A stretch of 64,000 nucleotides of DNA from Sphingomonas endophytica (GTDB lineage: Bacteria > Pseudomonadota > Alphaproteobacteria > Sphingomonadales > Sphingomonadaceae). The notes under the pieces were generated by a model, which worked only from the letters and a program-made list of their open reading frames with translations, was not told the DNA's origin and ran no database searches. Where the stretch lies: assembly GCF_001476895.1 (NCBI RefSeq), contig NZ_LDTB01000004.1, forward strand, positions 1-64,000, read 5' to 3'. This document shows, piece by piece, positions 11,259 through 20,506 of this stretch. A program made the translations under genes and the position numbers. Every line of letters starts with the position of its first letter. Position 1 is the first letter of the stretch.

Positions 11259-11542
11259 TCAGCGATCCCACCGATCAGCATGAAGGGGCTATACCCCGTC
11301 CGTCGCGAACACAGGCTGTCGAGCCCCCAGATCGCCACACATCCCACCGCCAGCGCGCCGCCGATCCCCAGCGCATCGATCATGTCGACCATCTCGCCAC
11401 TGAGGCAGCGATAGGCGATCACGCAGGCCACGGCTGCGACGGCGAGTTCTGTCAGGAGAAAGCCGAGGAACAGCAACATGCCCCGCAGCCCATCGACCTC
11501 GTCGTTCGGCGGCCGATACGGCGGCTCAGTCCGGCGCGACAT
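11249..11542 (-). CDS. Small two-helix membrane protein
   Basis: A 97-aa protein of unknown function. Two hydrophobic segments are clear (GMLLFLGFLLTELAVAAVACVI and ALGIGGALAVGCVAIWGL). The start is taken as MSRRTEPPYRPP; an in-frame ATG four codons upstream is also possible. It overlaps both neighbours, so it is part of the translationally coupled run with the copper chaperone and the metallopeptidase-like protein. Confidence 0.6.
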   Translation of the reverse strand: MSRRTEPPYRPPNDEVDGLRGMLLFLGFLLTELAVAAVACVIAYRCLSGEMVDMIDALGIGGALAVGCVAIWGLDSLCSRRTGYSPFMLIGGIAEWL

Positions 11543-11966
11543 CGCCCGCCGCAATGACCTTCGCCGACGCCTGCGCCGCGCTGCCGTCGGCGAAGCGCAA
11601 TGTCAGCGGCAATGTCGTTCCTGCCGTCGCGGTCGCGGGTACGCCGAACAGCATCACGTGCCGCGCGCCCGGCGCGAAGGTCACCGTCGTCCGCGCGGGC
11701 ACCGGCACGCTCGCCAGCGAGTCCATCGTCGCCATGCCGTTCCCCGTCATGCGGCTGTTGTGGAGTTCCGCGCGCTCGACGCCCGCCACCGCGACCTGCG
11801 TCAACACCATGTCGCTCGCGCCGCCATGCAGCAGGAAATAGGCCGCCGCAGGCCGCCCCGGCACCGCCGCCAACCGCACGTAAGCATGGTCGACGACCGG
11901 CGCGGCGCTGGGCGAGGAACAGGCGGCGACAGCGAACAGCGGCGCGATGATCCAGCGGCGTTGCAT
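11526..11966 (-). CDS. PCu(A)C periplasmic copper chaperone lipoprotein
   Basis: A 146-aa protein that binds Cu(I) in the periplasm and can pass it to cytochrome oxidase. A lipoprotein signal ends in AVAAC. The mature part has the PCu(A)C metal motif: a histidine in AELHNSRM, methionines in MTGNGMATM, then RHVMLFG at the expected spacing. ATG at 11966 places the lipobox correctly; longer in-frame starts have no signal peptide. No Sco or oxidase genes are adjacent. Confidence 0.85.
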   Translation of the reverse strand: MQRRWIIAPLFAVAACSSPSAAPVVDHAYVRLAAVPGRPAAAYFLLHGGASDMVLTQVAVAGVERAELHNSRMTGNGMATMDSLASVPVPARTTVTFAPGARHVMLFGVPATATAGTTLPLTLRFADGSAAQASAKVIAAGDVAPD

Positions 11967-12027
11967 CCTATCTCCCTCTTTGTCGGACCGGGTGTAGGTG
12001 CCGCGCGACGCCGGAGCAAGCCGCGCA

Positions 12028-14448
12028 TCACGACCGCCGCCGCGCGTCGGCATTCTTCGTCCGCAACGTCGGTGCGGCACCCGCCGGGTCATCCGGCCAC
12101 GGATGGCGCGGATAGCGGCCGCGCATCTCGCGCGCGACATCCTTCCAGCTCCCCTGCCAGAAACCGGGCAGGTCGCGCGTCGTCTGGATCGGCCGCCCGG
12201 CAGGAGAGGTCAGCGACAGGACCAGCGGCACGCGCCCCTCCCCCACCACCGGATGCGTCGCCAGCCCGAACAGCGCCTGTACGCGCAGCTCGACCGTCGG
12301 CCCCGCCTCCGCGCCATAATCGATCGCGTGCGTCGATCCCGCCGGACTGGTGAAGTCGGCGGGCGCGAGCCGTTCGACCTGCCGCATCGCATCCCAGCCC
12401 AGCAGGTTGCGCAGCGCCTCGGTCAACGCCCCCGGTGCAATCGCATCCAGCCGCCGCTTCCCCGCGAGCAACGGCGGCAGCCAATCGTCGATCCGCTCCC
12501 GCAGGGTCGCATCGTCGAGCGGGATGCCCGCGAACCCCGCCCGCGTCCGCAGCGCCCTCGCGCTCTCCGACCACGGCAGCGACGCCATGCCGTGCGCGCG
12601 AACACCATCGACCAATGCCGCCACCAGCACCGCCGGATCAGCCTGCGTATCCGGACCGCTTGAAAGACGGATCGCTCCCAGCCGCCGCTCCCGCACCGGC
12701 TGCACGGCGCCGGTCGCCGCGTCGAAAGCGGCGGTGCGACGCGTCTCGATCCGATCGGCGAACATCGCCTCGACATCGCCCGGTTCGATCGTCGCGGCCG
12801 ACAGGATGCGCGCGCCCGCCGCCATCCCCTGCGTCTCCGCGACCGCCAGCCATTCCGCGCGTGCCAGCGGAGACGTCGCGTCCAGCTTGAACCCGCGCCC
12901 GCCCGCCGATACCCAGCGCTCGCCACTCGCATCGCGCCGCCGCGCCACCCGGTCCGGGAAGGCCAGCGCCACGCATTCCGCTATCGTCGCGCCCGAGCCC
13001 CCACGCCCCGCCATCACCGCCCAGCGCTTCGCCAGCCCGCGCGCGCTCTCCGCTTTGGCCGAGCGATCCCCGCGCCAGCGCCGCAACCGCAGCTCCAGAT
13101 CGGCATCCGCCCCGCCCAGCCCGCGCTCCTGCAACAGCACCGCGACCTCGGCGGCCAGCCGTTTGTCGCCCGCCTTCAAGAGCATGTGCGCGAGGCGCGG
13201 CGTCATCGGCAGCGCGGCGATCCGCCGACCGTGCGCGGTCGGGCGGCCATCATCATCAATCGCACCCAACGTCCGCAGCCGCGCGCGCGCCTCCACCACC
13301 GCCGCCTCGGGCGGCGCGTCGATCCACTTCAGCGCGCGCGGATCCGCGACACCCCACAGACCGCACGCCAGCACCAAGGCCGACAGATCGGCCTCCAATA
13401 TCTCCGCCTGGTCGAAGCGCGGCATCCCCGCCGTCGCCGCCGCCTCCCACAGGCGATAGGCGACCCCCGGCCCCTGCCGCGCCGCGCGCCCGGCGCGCTG
13501 CGTCGCCGCCGCCTGCGCCGCGCGCTCGGTGACCAGCCGCGTCATCCCCGCCGCGCGGTCGTACCGGGGCCGGCGCGCCAGCCCGCTGTCCACCACGATG
13601 CGGATGCCGTCGAGCGTCAGGCTCGTCTCCGCGATCGAGGTCGCCAGCACCAGCTTGCGCACGCCATCCGGCTCGGGCCGGATCGCCGCCCGCTGCTGCG
13701 CGGGATCGAGGCTGCCGTGCAAGCGGTGCAGCCGCACGCCGGGCAGGTCGCCGATGCGCTCGGCGGTCCGTTCGATCTCGGCGACACCCGGCAGGAAGGC
13801 AAGCAACCCGCCCTCCGCTTCGCCCAGCGCGCGGCGGATCGCGGCGGCCATGGAATCCTCGATTCGCGCCTCCGCCGCGCGCCCGATATGGCGCAGCTCC
13901 AGCGGGTGGCTGCGTCCCTCGCTCTCCACCACCGGCGCACCGTCCATCAACGCCGCAAAGCGCGCGCCGTCGAGGGTCGCCGACATCGCCACCACCCGCA
14001 GGTCGGGCCGCAACCCCGCTTGCGCATCCAGCGCCAGCGCCAGCCCGAAATCGCCGTCCAGGCTGCGCTCATGCACTTCGTCGAAGAGGATCGCCGAGAC
14101 GCCGGTCAGTTCGGGATCGTCCTGCAACCGCGCGGTCAGGATACCCTCGGTCAGCACCGTCACCCGCGTCGCGGCCGAGCGTTTGGTGTCGAGCCGCGTG
14201 GCATAACCGAACGTCTGCCCGACCGGCTCCCCCGCCTGCGCCGCCATCCGCTCGGCCGCCGCGCGCGCGGCAAGGCGGCGCGGACTGGTGATGAGGATTT
14301 CGCCCGAGCACCATGATTGGTCGAGGAGCGCCGGGGCGACCGCCGTCGTCTTGCCCGCGCCCGGCGGGGCAACGAGCACCGCAGAGGATCGCACGGCCAG
14401 CACGCCGAGCAGGTCGGGAAGGACGGCATGGATCGGCAGCTCACTCAC
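12028..14448 (-). CDS. hrpB: ATP-dependent RNA helicase HrpB
   Basis: A DExH-box helicase of 806 aa, matching the usual HrpB length. It has Walker A APPGAGKTT (27-35), the DEVH box at 123-126, the SAT motif (VVAMSATLDG), the QRAGRAAR motif VI and the C-terminal HrpB-specific region. In other bacteria HrpB acts on RNA, but its precise substrate is poorly defined. It stands alone on the minus strand; a stretch of palindromic repeats lies upstream of its start. Confidence 0.93.
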   Translation of the reverse strand: MSELPIHAVLPDLLGVLAVRSSAVLVAPPGAGKTTAVAPALLDQSWCSGEILITSPRRLAARAAAERMAAQAGEPVGQTFGYATRLDTKRSAATRVTVLTEGILTARLQDDPELTGVSAILFDEVHERSLDGDFGLALALDAQAGLRPDLRVVAMSATLDGARFAALMDGAPVVESEGRSHPLELRHIGRAAEARIEDSMAAAIRRALGEAEGGLLAFLPGVAEIERTAERIGDLPGVRLHRLHGSLDPAQQRAAIRPEPDGVRKLVLATSIAETSLTLDGIRIVVDSGLARRPRYDRAAGMTRLVTERAAQAAATQRAGRAARQGPGVAYRLWEAAATAGMPRFDQAEILEADLSALVLACGLWGVADPRALKWIDAPPEAAVVEARARLRTLGAIDDDGRPTAHGRRIAALPMTPRLAHMLLKAGDKRLAAEVAVLLQERGLGGADADLELRLRRWRGDRSAKAESARGLAKRWAVMAGRGGSGATIAECVALAFPDRVARRRDASGERWVSAGGRGFKLDATSPLARAEWLAVAETQGMAAGARILSAATIEPGDVEAMFADRIETRRTAAFDAATGAVQPVRERRLGAIRLSSGPDTQADPAVLVAALVDGVRAHGMASLPWSESARALRTRAGFAGIPLDDATLRERIDDWLPPLLAGKRRLDAIAPGALTEALRNLLGWDAMRQVERLAPADFTSPAGSTHAIDYGAEAGPTVELRVQALFGLATHPVVGEGRVPLVLSLTSPAGRPIQTTRDLPGFWQGSWKDVAREMRGRYPRHPWPDDPAGAAPTLRTKNADARRRS

Positions 14449-14503
14449 CCGCTGCCTGTGGCAGACCGCCGCGCGCTTGAGAACACCGCCGCCCCACCCT
14501 GAG

Positions 14504-14581
14504 CGTCATTGCGAGCATAGCGAAGCAATCCAGCGACGAATCAGGACGCACTGGATTGCTTAGCTATGCTCGCGATGACGG
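14504..14581. repeat. Palindromic repeat family B, copy 1
   Basis: Arms CGTCATTGCGAGCATAGCG... at 14504-14533 and their near-perfect complement at 14551-14580. The sister copy is at 52626-52702, with the same outer bases and the same CAATCCAG inner end. It lies in the 344-bp gene-free stretch 14449-14792. Confidence 0.8.
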
Positions 14582-14621
14582 ACCGGGCATCAATCCGTCA
14601 GCGGCTCGAACTCCGCAGATT

Positions 14622-14756
14622 CCGTCGCCCCTGCGCAGGCACGGGCCCATGTCTGCACAATTCGGCCGGGAAGGCCCGACACAAGCACGGCCCTCCCATG
14701 TCAGCCGCTCACCTCAATTCGACAGCGATAGGCTCCTGCCTTCGCAGGGGCGACGG
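14622..14756. repeat. Palindromic repeat type C
   Basis: Arms CCGTCGCCCCTGCGCAGGCA at 14622-14641 and a one-mismatch complement at 14737-14756, with about 95 bp between. Together with family B it fills most of the non-coding stretch 14449-14792; nothing else is recognisable there. Confidence 0.6.
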
Positions 14757-14792
14757 TGGTCATGACAACGTCGCCCCGACAACCTCAGCGCC

Positions 14793-15785
14793 TCACACCC
14801 CCGCCGTGATCGCCTTCAGATCGACGATCGGCCGCGCGCCGAAATGCTGGATCACCTCCGCCGCGCAGATCGCGCCGAGCGTCAGCGATGCCTCCAGCGA
14901 CTTGCCGCGCGCCTGCCCGTGCAGGAAGCCGGCCGCGAACAGATCGCCGGCGCCCGTCGTGTCGACGACCTTGTCGATCGGCTGCGCGGGAACCGTGACG
15001 CGCTGATCGCCCGCCACCGCCATCGCGCCCTGTTCGGCCAGCGTCACGACGACCAGCGGCACCTTGCCCGACACCGCCGCGACCGCCGCGTCCACGGAGG
15101 ACGTCTCGGTCAGGAACATGATCTCCGCCTCGTTGGCGAACAGCACGTCGATCAACCCGGCGTCGATCAGCTCCAGGAACGCCGCCCGGTGGCGGTCGAT
15201 CACGAACTCCGCCGACAGCGTGAAAGCGACCTTGCGGCCCGCGTCCCGCGCGATATCGATCGCGGCGCGCATCGCGGCGCGCGGCTCTTCCGGATCCCAG
15301 AGATATCCTTCGAGGTACAGATAGCGTGCCTCGGCGATCAGCGTCGCGTCGAGCTGGTCGGAGGGCAGATAGTGCGACGCGCCCAGGAAGGTATTCATCG
15401 TCCGCTGCCCGTCGGGCGTCACGAAGATCAGGCAGCGCCCGGTTGTCGGCGCACCCGCGCGTGCCGGCGTGTCGAAGCGGATGCCCGCCGCGCGAATGTC
15501 GTGCGCGAAGACCTCGCCCAGTTGATCGTCGGCGACCTGCCCGATAAAGGCACAGGAACTACCCAGCGCCGCCATGCCCGCGATCGTGTTCGCCGCCGAA
15601 CCGCCCGACACCTCCTGCCCCGGCCCCATCTTCGCATAAAGCGCGTCGGCCTCTTCCGGCGAGAAGACCAGCGCCATTGCCCCCTTGGTCATGCCGTTGT
15701 CGGCGATGAAGTCGTCGGCGGCGGGCGAGAGGATGTCGACGATGGCATTGCCGATCGCGACCACGTCATAACGAGGTTCGGTCAA
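14793..15785 (-). CDS. PfkB-family sugar kinase, probably adenosine kinase
   Basis: A 330-aa ribokinase-fold kinase. It has the substrate-lid GGSAANT motif (EVSGGSAANTIAGM), the anion-hole and catalytic base in VVDTTGAGDLFAAGFL, and the N-terminal YDVVAIGNAIVDI start typical of the adenosine-kinase branch in Alphaproteobacteria. It would phosphorylate adenosine to AMP in purine salvage; another nucleoside or sugar cannot be excluded. It is a single gene, divergent from the EI24 protein. Confidence 0.82.
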   Translation of the reverse strand: MTEPRYDVVAIGNAIVDILSPAADDFIADNGMTKGAMALVFSPEEADALYAKMGPGQEVSGGSAANTIAGMAALGSSCAFIGQVADDQLGEVFAHDIRAAGIRFDTPARAGAPTTGRCLIFVTPDGQRTMNTFLGASHYLPSDQLDATLIAEARYLYLEGYLWDPEEPRAAMRAAIDIARDAGRKVAFTLSAEFVIDRHRAAFLELIDAGLIDVLFANEAEIMFLTETSSVDAAVAAVSGKVPLVVVTLAEQGAMAVAGDQRVTVPAQPIDKVVDTTGAGDLFAAGFLHGQARGKSLEASLTLGAICAAEVIQHFGARPIVDLKAITAGV

Positions 15786-15856
15786 GATTCTGGTATCCTG
15801 GCAGCGCGGGAAAGCGCCCGCCTAGAGCCCGCCCGCGACTTGTGCAATGGGCGCGC

Positions 15857-16543
15857 ATGGCGCATCGCCGGGCGATGGTACGCGCGTTCCTCCTGTCGGT
15901 GCGGCAACTCGGCGATCCGCCGGTGCTGCGCGTGCTGGCCTTGTCGCTGGCGATCACGCTGGCGATATTCGTCGCGGCGGGCGCGGCGCTGTGGTGGGGG
16001 ATCGACGCGGCGTTGTCCGACTGGGCGTGGCACGGGACACTGGCCGGAGTGGCGGCGACCGGCGCGACTGTGCTCGGTGCATGGCTGTTGTTCCGCGCGG
16101 TCGCCATCCTGATCGTCGGGCTGTTCGCCGATACGATCGTCGAGGCCGTCGAGCGACGCCATTATCCGGCGGCGCTGGCGAGCGCCCGGCCCGTCTCCTT
16201 CGCGCGCGGACTTCGGATGGGGCTGGCGTCGGCCGGGCGGTTCGTCGCGGTCAATCTGCTGATGACGCCAGTCTACATTGCGCTGCTCGTCACCGGCGTC
16301 GGCACGGCGGCGGCGTTCTTCGTCGTCAACGGCTGGCTGCTCGGGCGTGACCTTGGCGACATGGTCGCCGCGCGCCATCTGCCCCACGCGGCGATCCGAG
16401 ACTGGCGCGCGGCGAGCGCCGGACGCCGTTTCGCGCTGGGACTTGCCGGGACCGGGCTGTTCGTGGTTCCGCTCGCGAACATCCTCGCCCCCGTGCTGGG
16501 GGCGGCGATGGCGACGCATCTTTTCCATGGAACCCGCCGATGA
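15857..16543 (+). CDS. EI24/CysZ-like membrane protein
   Basis: About 228 aa with four or more transmembrane helices and the EI24-family central region (VGLFADTIVEAVERRHYP). CysZ members take up sulfate, but many relatives have no known role and no cysteine-synthesis genes are nearby. The start is uncertain among GTG 15842, ATG 15857 and ATG 15875. The stop overlaps the next gene's ATG by 4 nt. Confidence 0.72.
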   Translation: MAHRRAMVRAFLLSVRQLGDPPVLRVLALSLAITLAIFVAAGAALWWGIDAALSDWAWHGTLAGVAATGATVLGAWLLFRAVAILIVGLFADTIVEAVERRHYPAALASARPVSFARGLRMGLASAGRFVAVNLLMTPVYIALLVTGVGTAAAFFVVNGWLLGRDLGDMVAARHLPHAAIRDWRAASAGRRFALGLAGTGLFVVPLANILAPVLGAAMATHLFHGTRR

Positions 16544-16908
16544 AGCCTCTCGCCCCGGTCGCCATCCTGATGCTGCTGACGGGTTGCGCCACGACCACCG
16601 CGAAACGCACCACCGTTCCGCGCGCGATCCCGGTTGCGCTGCCGACGCCGGGGCTGGAGGCCGTGATGGGCCAGAACGCCGCCGCGCTCACCAGAAGCTT
16701 CGGCCAGCCCGATGCCGATGTGCGCGAAGGGACCGCGCGCAAGCTGCAATTCGCCAGCGCGATCTGCATCCTCGACGCCTATCTCTATCCGGCGAAACCG
16801 AACGAGGAACCCCGCGTCACCTGGCTGGACGCGCGACAGCGCGACGGCAGCGCGATCGATCGTGCCAGTTGCGTGGCGGCGCTCAACCGCCGGGCCGGGG
16901 GACGGTAG
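16540..16908 (+). CDS. Small lipoprotein
   Basis: A 122-aa lipoprotein with signal MKPLAPVAILMLLTGC; the invariant cysteine follows LLTG. The mature part has a short conserved-looking core (LTRSFGQPDADVREGTARKLQF and SAICILDAYLYP) resembling an SmpA/BamE-type small fold, but this is only a resemblance. It is coupled to the EI24 membrane protein by an ATGA overlap. Function unknown. Confidence 0.7.
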   Translation: MKPLAPVAILMLLTGCATTTAKRTTVPRAIPVALPTPGLEAVMGQNAAALTRSFGQPDADVREGTARKLQFASAICILDAYLYPAKPNEEPRVTWLDARQRDGSAIDRASCVAALNRRAGGR

Positions 16909-16958
16909 CGCGACTCCCCGGCCCGCGCTAAGCAACGCAAAATGGAGGGGAACCGCGA

Positions 16959-18260
16959 GTGGCACCAGCGCAGTTGAGCGTCGTCTTCTTCATGCAGCTT
17001 TTTGCGATCGTCGCCGTCTCGCGCGGCGTGGGATGGCTGGCGAAGCGCTACCTCGGACAGCCGCAGGTCGTGGGGGAGATGATCGCGGGCGTCCTGCTCG
17101 GCCCCTCGCTGCTCGGGCTGCTCGCGCCGGAGTGGCAGGCCATGCTGTTCCCCAAGGAGACACGCGGCCTACTGTACGCGGTCGCGCAGCTCGGCGTCGG
17201 GCTCTACATGTTCATCGTCGGACTCGGCTTTCGCGCCGATCATTTTCGCAGCAACGCCCGCAGTGCCACCGCCGTCTCGCTGTCCGGCATGATCGCACCG
17301 TTCCTTGTCGCGGTGGCGATCACCCCCTGGCTGCTGTCGATCCCCGGCCTGTTCGGCCCGACCGTCACCCGGACGCAGGCGGCGCTGTTCACCGGCGCGT
17401 GCATCGCGATCACCGCTTTTCCGATGCTGGCGCGCATCATCCATGAGCGCGGCCTGTCGAATTCCCCGCTGGGCACGCTGTCGCTGTCGTCGGGGGCGAT
17501 CGACGATGCGGGCGCGTGGACAGTGCTCGCGGTGGTGCTCGCCACCTTTGGCGACGGCCCGGTGGTGGCGGTGAAAGCCATCGGTGGCGCGATCCTGTTC
17601 GCTATCGTGGTGCTTGGCGTCGGGCCGAAGCTCCTTCGGTCGCTCGGCGTCCGTGCCCAGCGCACCGGGCGGATCGGCCAGAGCGACACCGGCATTGCCT
17701 TAATGCTGTTCCTGCTCGCCGCCTTCGTGATGGATGCGGTCGGCATGCATGCGGTGTTCGGGGGCTTCCTGCTGGGAGTCGCCATGCCGCGCGGCGTATT
17801 CGCCGAGGAGTTGAAGCGACAGCTGGAGCCTCTCACCGTCCTGCTCCTGCTGCCGTGCTTCTTCACCTTCTCGGGCCTCAATACGCAGCTCGGCATGGTC
17901 GCCGATCCGGCGCTGATCGGCGTCACGCTGGCCGTGCTGGTCGCCTCGGTGGCGGCAAAGGGCGGCGCCTGCTGGGCTGCCGCGCGGTTGACCGGTCAGG
18001 ATAACGCCACCGCGCTGGGCGTCGGGGCGCTGATGAACGCGCGCGGGCTGATGGAACTCATCATCATCAACATCGGGCTCGCGCGCGGGATCATCGGGCC
18101 GGCGCTGTTCTCGATGCTGGTGCTGATGGCCATCGCGACCACGCTGATGGCCTCGCCGCTGTTCGAGCTGGTCTATGGTCGCACGGCGCGCGCTTCGGGC
18201 TCGCTGGGCGCGCTGACCGATGCCGATGAGACGCCGCTCGCAAAGCCGGAGCGCGCTTAA
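16959..18260 (+). CDS. CPA2-family cation:proton antiporter
   Basis: A 433-aa integral membrane protein with about twelve hydrophobic segments and no RCK/TrkA-N domain. Hallmarks are GEMIAGVLLGPSLLG near the N-terminus, the crossing-helix region TGACIAITAFPMLARII, and SSGAIDDAGAW, which carries the paired aspartates. It exchanges Na+ or K+ for H+. The start is GTG at 16959 with GGAGGGG 8 nt upstream. Its stop overlaps the stop of the converging DUF3325 gene. Confidence 0.88.
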   Translation: MAPAQLSVVFFMQLFAIVAVSRGVGWLAKRYLGQPQVVGEMIAGVLLGPSLLGLLAPEWQAMLFPKETRGLLYAVAQLGVGLYMFIVGLGFRADHFRSNARSATAVSLSGMIAPFLVAVAITPWLLSIPGLFGPTVTRTQAALFTGACIAITAFPMLARIIHERGLSNSPLGTLSLSSGAIDDAGAWTVLAVVLATFGDGPVVAVKAIGGAILFAIVVLGVGPKLLRSLGVRAQRTGRIGQSDTGIALMLFLLAAFVMDAVGMHAVFGGFLLGVAMPRGVFAEELKRQLEPLTVLLLLPCFFTFSGLNTQLGMVADPALIGVTLAVLVASVAAKGGACWAAARLTGQDNATALGVGALMNARGLMELIIINIGLARGIIGPALFSMLVLMAIATTLMASPLFELVYGRTARASGSLGALTDADETPLAKPERA

Positions 18261-18550
18261 CGGCGGCGCAGCGCCCGGCGTACCGGATAGAGGATCGCGG
18301 CGGGCGCCACCGACAAACCCAGTACCACCGCGACGGCGGCGATCGAGGCGCAGCTCAGCAGGCGGACCCAGCGCTCGCCATCCATCGGCGTGCCCGCGCG
18401 GACCAGCGCCAGCACGATCAGTATCGCGGCGCCGCTGCGCAACGCCCGTGCCGCGCCATCGCCGAGGACGCCCGCGTCACGCCGGAACTTGTGCGACGCC
18501 GCCGCCAGCAGCACGAACGCCGCCGCGCAGAACAGGACACCTTCAAACAT
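18257..18550 (-). CDS. DUF3325 family membrane protein
   Basis: A 97-aa protein with three hydrophobic segments, starting MFEGVLFCAAAFVLLAAASHKF. DUF3325 genes are commonly found with DUF3649 and PepSY membrane genes next to siderophore receptors, exactly as here. It overlaps the PepSY gene by 8 nt and is the last gene of the operon. The molecular role is unknown. Confidence 0.75.
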   Translation of the reverse strand: MFEGVLFCAAAFVLLAAASHKFRRDAGVLGDGAARALRSGAAILIVLALVRAGTPMDGERWVRLLSCASIAAVAVVLGLSVAPAAILYPVRRALRRR

Positions 18551-20099
18551 GCAACGCCTCCCTCGCCCGCCGCGGTGCCTTCGTCACGCGCGGCCTGCCC
18601 GCCCGCCATGCCGCCACGGCCAGCACCAGCGCGGTCGTCAGCATCGACAGATCGAAACTCACAAACAACCAGTCGCCCGTCCGCACCGATGACCATAATC
18701 CGCGCGTCGTCGTCAGCGCGTTAACGACCGGGATGCCGGCGAACAGCAGCGCGCCGAGCGCGAACGACGCCCGCCATGCCTGCCGCGCCGGACGCGCCAA
18801 CTGCAACAGCGCGACCGCACCCCAGGCGTAGAACATCGTCGCCACCTCGGCGTCCGCACGCCCCTCGGCACCGGCGGCAATCAGCCGGTTGGCAAGGAAA
18901 TAGGCGGCGATCGCGATCGGCAGTCCGGCGATCGTCGCAATGTTCAGGCGCTCGACCAGCCGCAGTCCGAAGAACGGCGCGGCGTTCGGGCGGCGGCGCG
19001 CAGCCGTCCAGAGCAGCAACCCGGTGCCGACCATCGCGCATCCCGTCAGCCCCAGCAGGAACAGCACCCAGCGCAGCCCCGGTGCGGCGAACCGCGCCAT
19101 GTGCAGCCCCAGCATCACGCCGACGGTCGACACACCCGGCCCCGCCTCGATCGGCTGCTGAAGGATCGCGCCGGTCGCGCCGGAATAGACGACGGTTCTG
19201 GCCCGCGCGCTGAGGCTGCTGTCGCTGCCGCTGCCGATCGCGACGGTTGCCGCCGCGTCGCCCGGATGGCGGATGATCATGCGGGATGCCGCCCCGCCCA
19301 GTCGTGCCTCCGCGTCGCGGACCAGCGGGGCGATCGCGACCAGTGGGGCAGGCCGCCCGCTCGCCGGCGTCTCCGCCGGCATGCTATAGGCTTCGCGCAT
19401 GAACCGGGACGGATCCTTGTAGTTTACGGCAAGCGGATACGGCAGGTACATCAGCACCAGCGTCATCAGCCCGGTGTAGGTGATGACGGCATGGTACGGC
19501 AGCGCCAGCACCGCCGAGACATTGTGCGCGTCCAGCCAGCTGCGCTGCCCCTTGTTCCAGCGCAAGGTGAAGAAATCCGCGAAGATGCGCTTGTGCGTGA
19601 CGACGCCGGAAATGATCGCGCCGAGCATGAACATCGCGCAGACGCCCGCCAGCCAGCGGCCCCATGGGTGCGGAAGCTGCAACTGGAAATGGAAGCGATA
19701 CAGATGCTCACCGCCCAAAGTATCGCGGGCGTGCACCGGCGCGCCGGTCGCCGGATCCAGCACGATTTCGGGCGCACGCCTGCGGCGCTGCCCGGGCGCC
19801 GGCGTCGCGTCCGGTTTCGGAACGGCGAACACTTCCGTCACCACGTCGCGGTCATCGGGCAGCGTGATGAACCACTGCTCGTCCCCGGCATTGGTGCGCA
19901 GCAACTGGCCGACCGCGCTCTGCGCCGCCTGCGCGGGGGCGGTGCGGTTCGGCGGTAGCTCCGGCTGCATCCAGCGCGTGATCTCCGGCCGAAAATAGCT
20001 GGTGGTGCCGGTCACGAACATCGCGAACAGGATCCAGCCCGCCAGCAGACCCAACCAGCCATGGATCCACGCCATCGACTGCCGGAGCGAGCGCGTCAC
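18543..20099 (-). CDS. PepSY-associated TM protein (probable siderophore-iron reductase)
   Basis: A 518-aa inner-membrane protein. The N-terminal PepSY_TM helix SMAWIHGWLGLLAGWILFAMF is followed by a periplasmic region with HLYRFHFQLQLPHPWGRW, further helices (VVTHKRIFADFFTLRW, SAVLALPYHAVITYTGL) and a C-terminal helical block. The histidines in the helices are typical of members thought to carry haem and reduce ferric-siderophore in the periplasm. The start is a GTG (MTRSLRQ) just before the DUF3649 stop. It is the middle gene of a DUF3649-PepSY-DUF3325 operon. Confidence 0.85.
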   Translation of the reverse strand: MTRSLRQSMAWIHGWLGLLAGWILFAMFVTGTTSYFRPEITRWMQPELPPNRTAPAQAAQSAVGQLLRTNAGDEQWFITLPDDRDVVTEVFAVPKPDATPAPGQRRRRAPEIVLDPATGAPVHARDTLGGEHLYRFHFQLQLPHPWGRWLAGVCAMFMLGAIISGVVTHKRIFADFFTLRWNKGQRSWLDAHNVSAVLALPYHAVITYTGLMTLVLMYLPYPLAVNYKDPSRFMREAYSMPAETPASGRPAPLVAIAPLVRDAEARLGGAASRMIIRHPGDAAATVAIGSGSDSSLSARARTVVYSGATGAILQQPIEAGPGVSTVGVMLGLHMARFAAPGLRWVLFLLGLTGCAMVGTGLLLWTAARRRPNAAPFFGLRLVERLNIATIAGLPIAIAAYFLANRLIAAGAEGRADAEVATMFYAWGAVALLQLARPARQAWRASFALGALLFAGIPVVNALTTTRGLWSSVRTGDWLFVSFDLSMLTTALVLAVAAWRAGRPRVTKAPRRAREALHV

Positions 20100-20425
20100 G
20101 GCCGCACGCCCAGCAACCAGATCGCGGCGCCAGCCACGATGGCGGTGCCCCACACCACGCCGACGACACGCGCCAGCCGCGGTTCGTGGAAGCACCAGAG
20201 CGACAGCAGGGCATAGAAGAGAAACGCGGGGATCACGCCCCAGACGGTCGCCTCGACCCGGGCGATCGGCAGCAACCGCGCGGACAAGGTGGCGACCGTT
20301 GCCATCGCGACATAGCCGCCCACCAACGCGGTCAGGCAACGCGCGAGCATCGCCCAGGCGGAACGCCGAATTTGCCACCTTCTCCGTGCCGGCATCAAAG
20401 GCTTGTCCGCCCGCTGCATCAGCAT
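20096..20425 (-). CDS. DUF3649 family membrane protein
   Basis: A 109-aa protein with three hydrophobic helices (AMLARCLTALVGGYVAM, VWGVIPAFLFYALLSLWCF, VVWGTAIVAGAAIWLL). The ATG at 20425 is preceded by AGGGGA. This is the promoter-proximal gene of the operon divergent from the TonB siderophore receptor; the two starts are 81 bp apart. Its function is unknown, but the association with iron uptake is consistent across proteobacteria. Confidence 0.72.
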   Translation of the reverse strand: MLMQRADKPLMPARRRWQIRRSAWAMLARCLTALVGGYVAMATVATLSARLLPIARVEATVWGVIPAFLFYALLSLWCFHEPRLARVVGVVWGTAIVAGAAIWLLGVRP

Positions 20426-20470
20426 CCGTCGCTTTCCCCTTGCCTCACTCCGAGCGCCGTTATAGCAGCA

Positions 20471-20491
20471 ACTGCGACTGACTATCAATAG
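20471..20491. promoter_or_regulatory. Candidate Fur-type site between divergent iron genes
   Basis: The segment ACTGCGACTGACTATCAATAG loosely matches alphaproteobacterial Fur boxes of the form TGCGAnT-n-AnTnTCAATA. It sits in the 81-bp region shared by the DUF3649 operon and the siderophore receptor, where iron control is expected. The match is partial. Confidence 0.3.
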
Positions 20492-20506
20492 TATTTGGGG
20501 ATTTCG

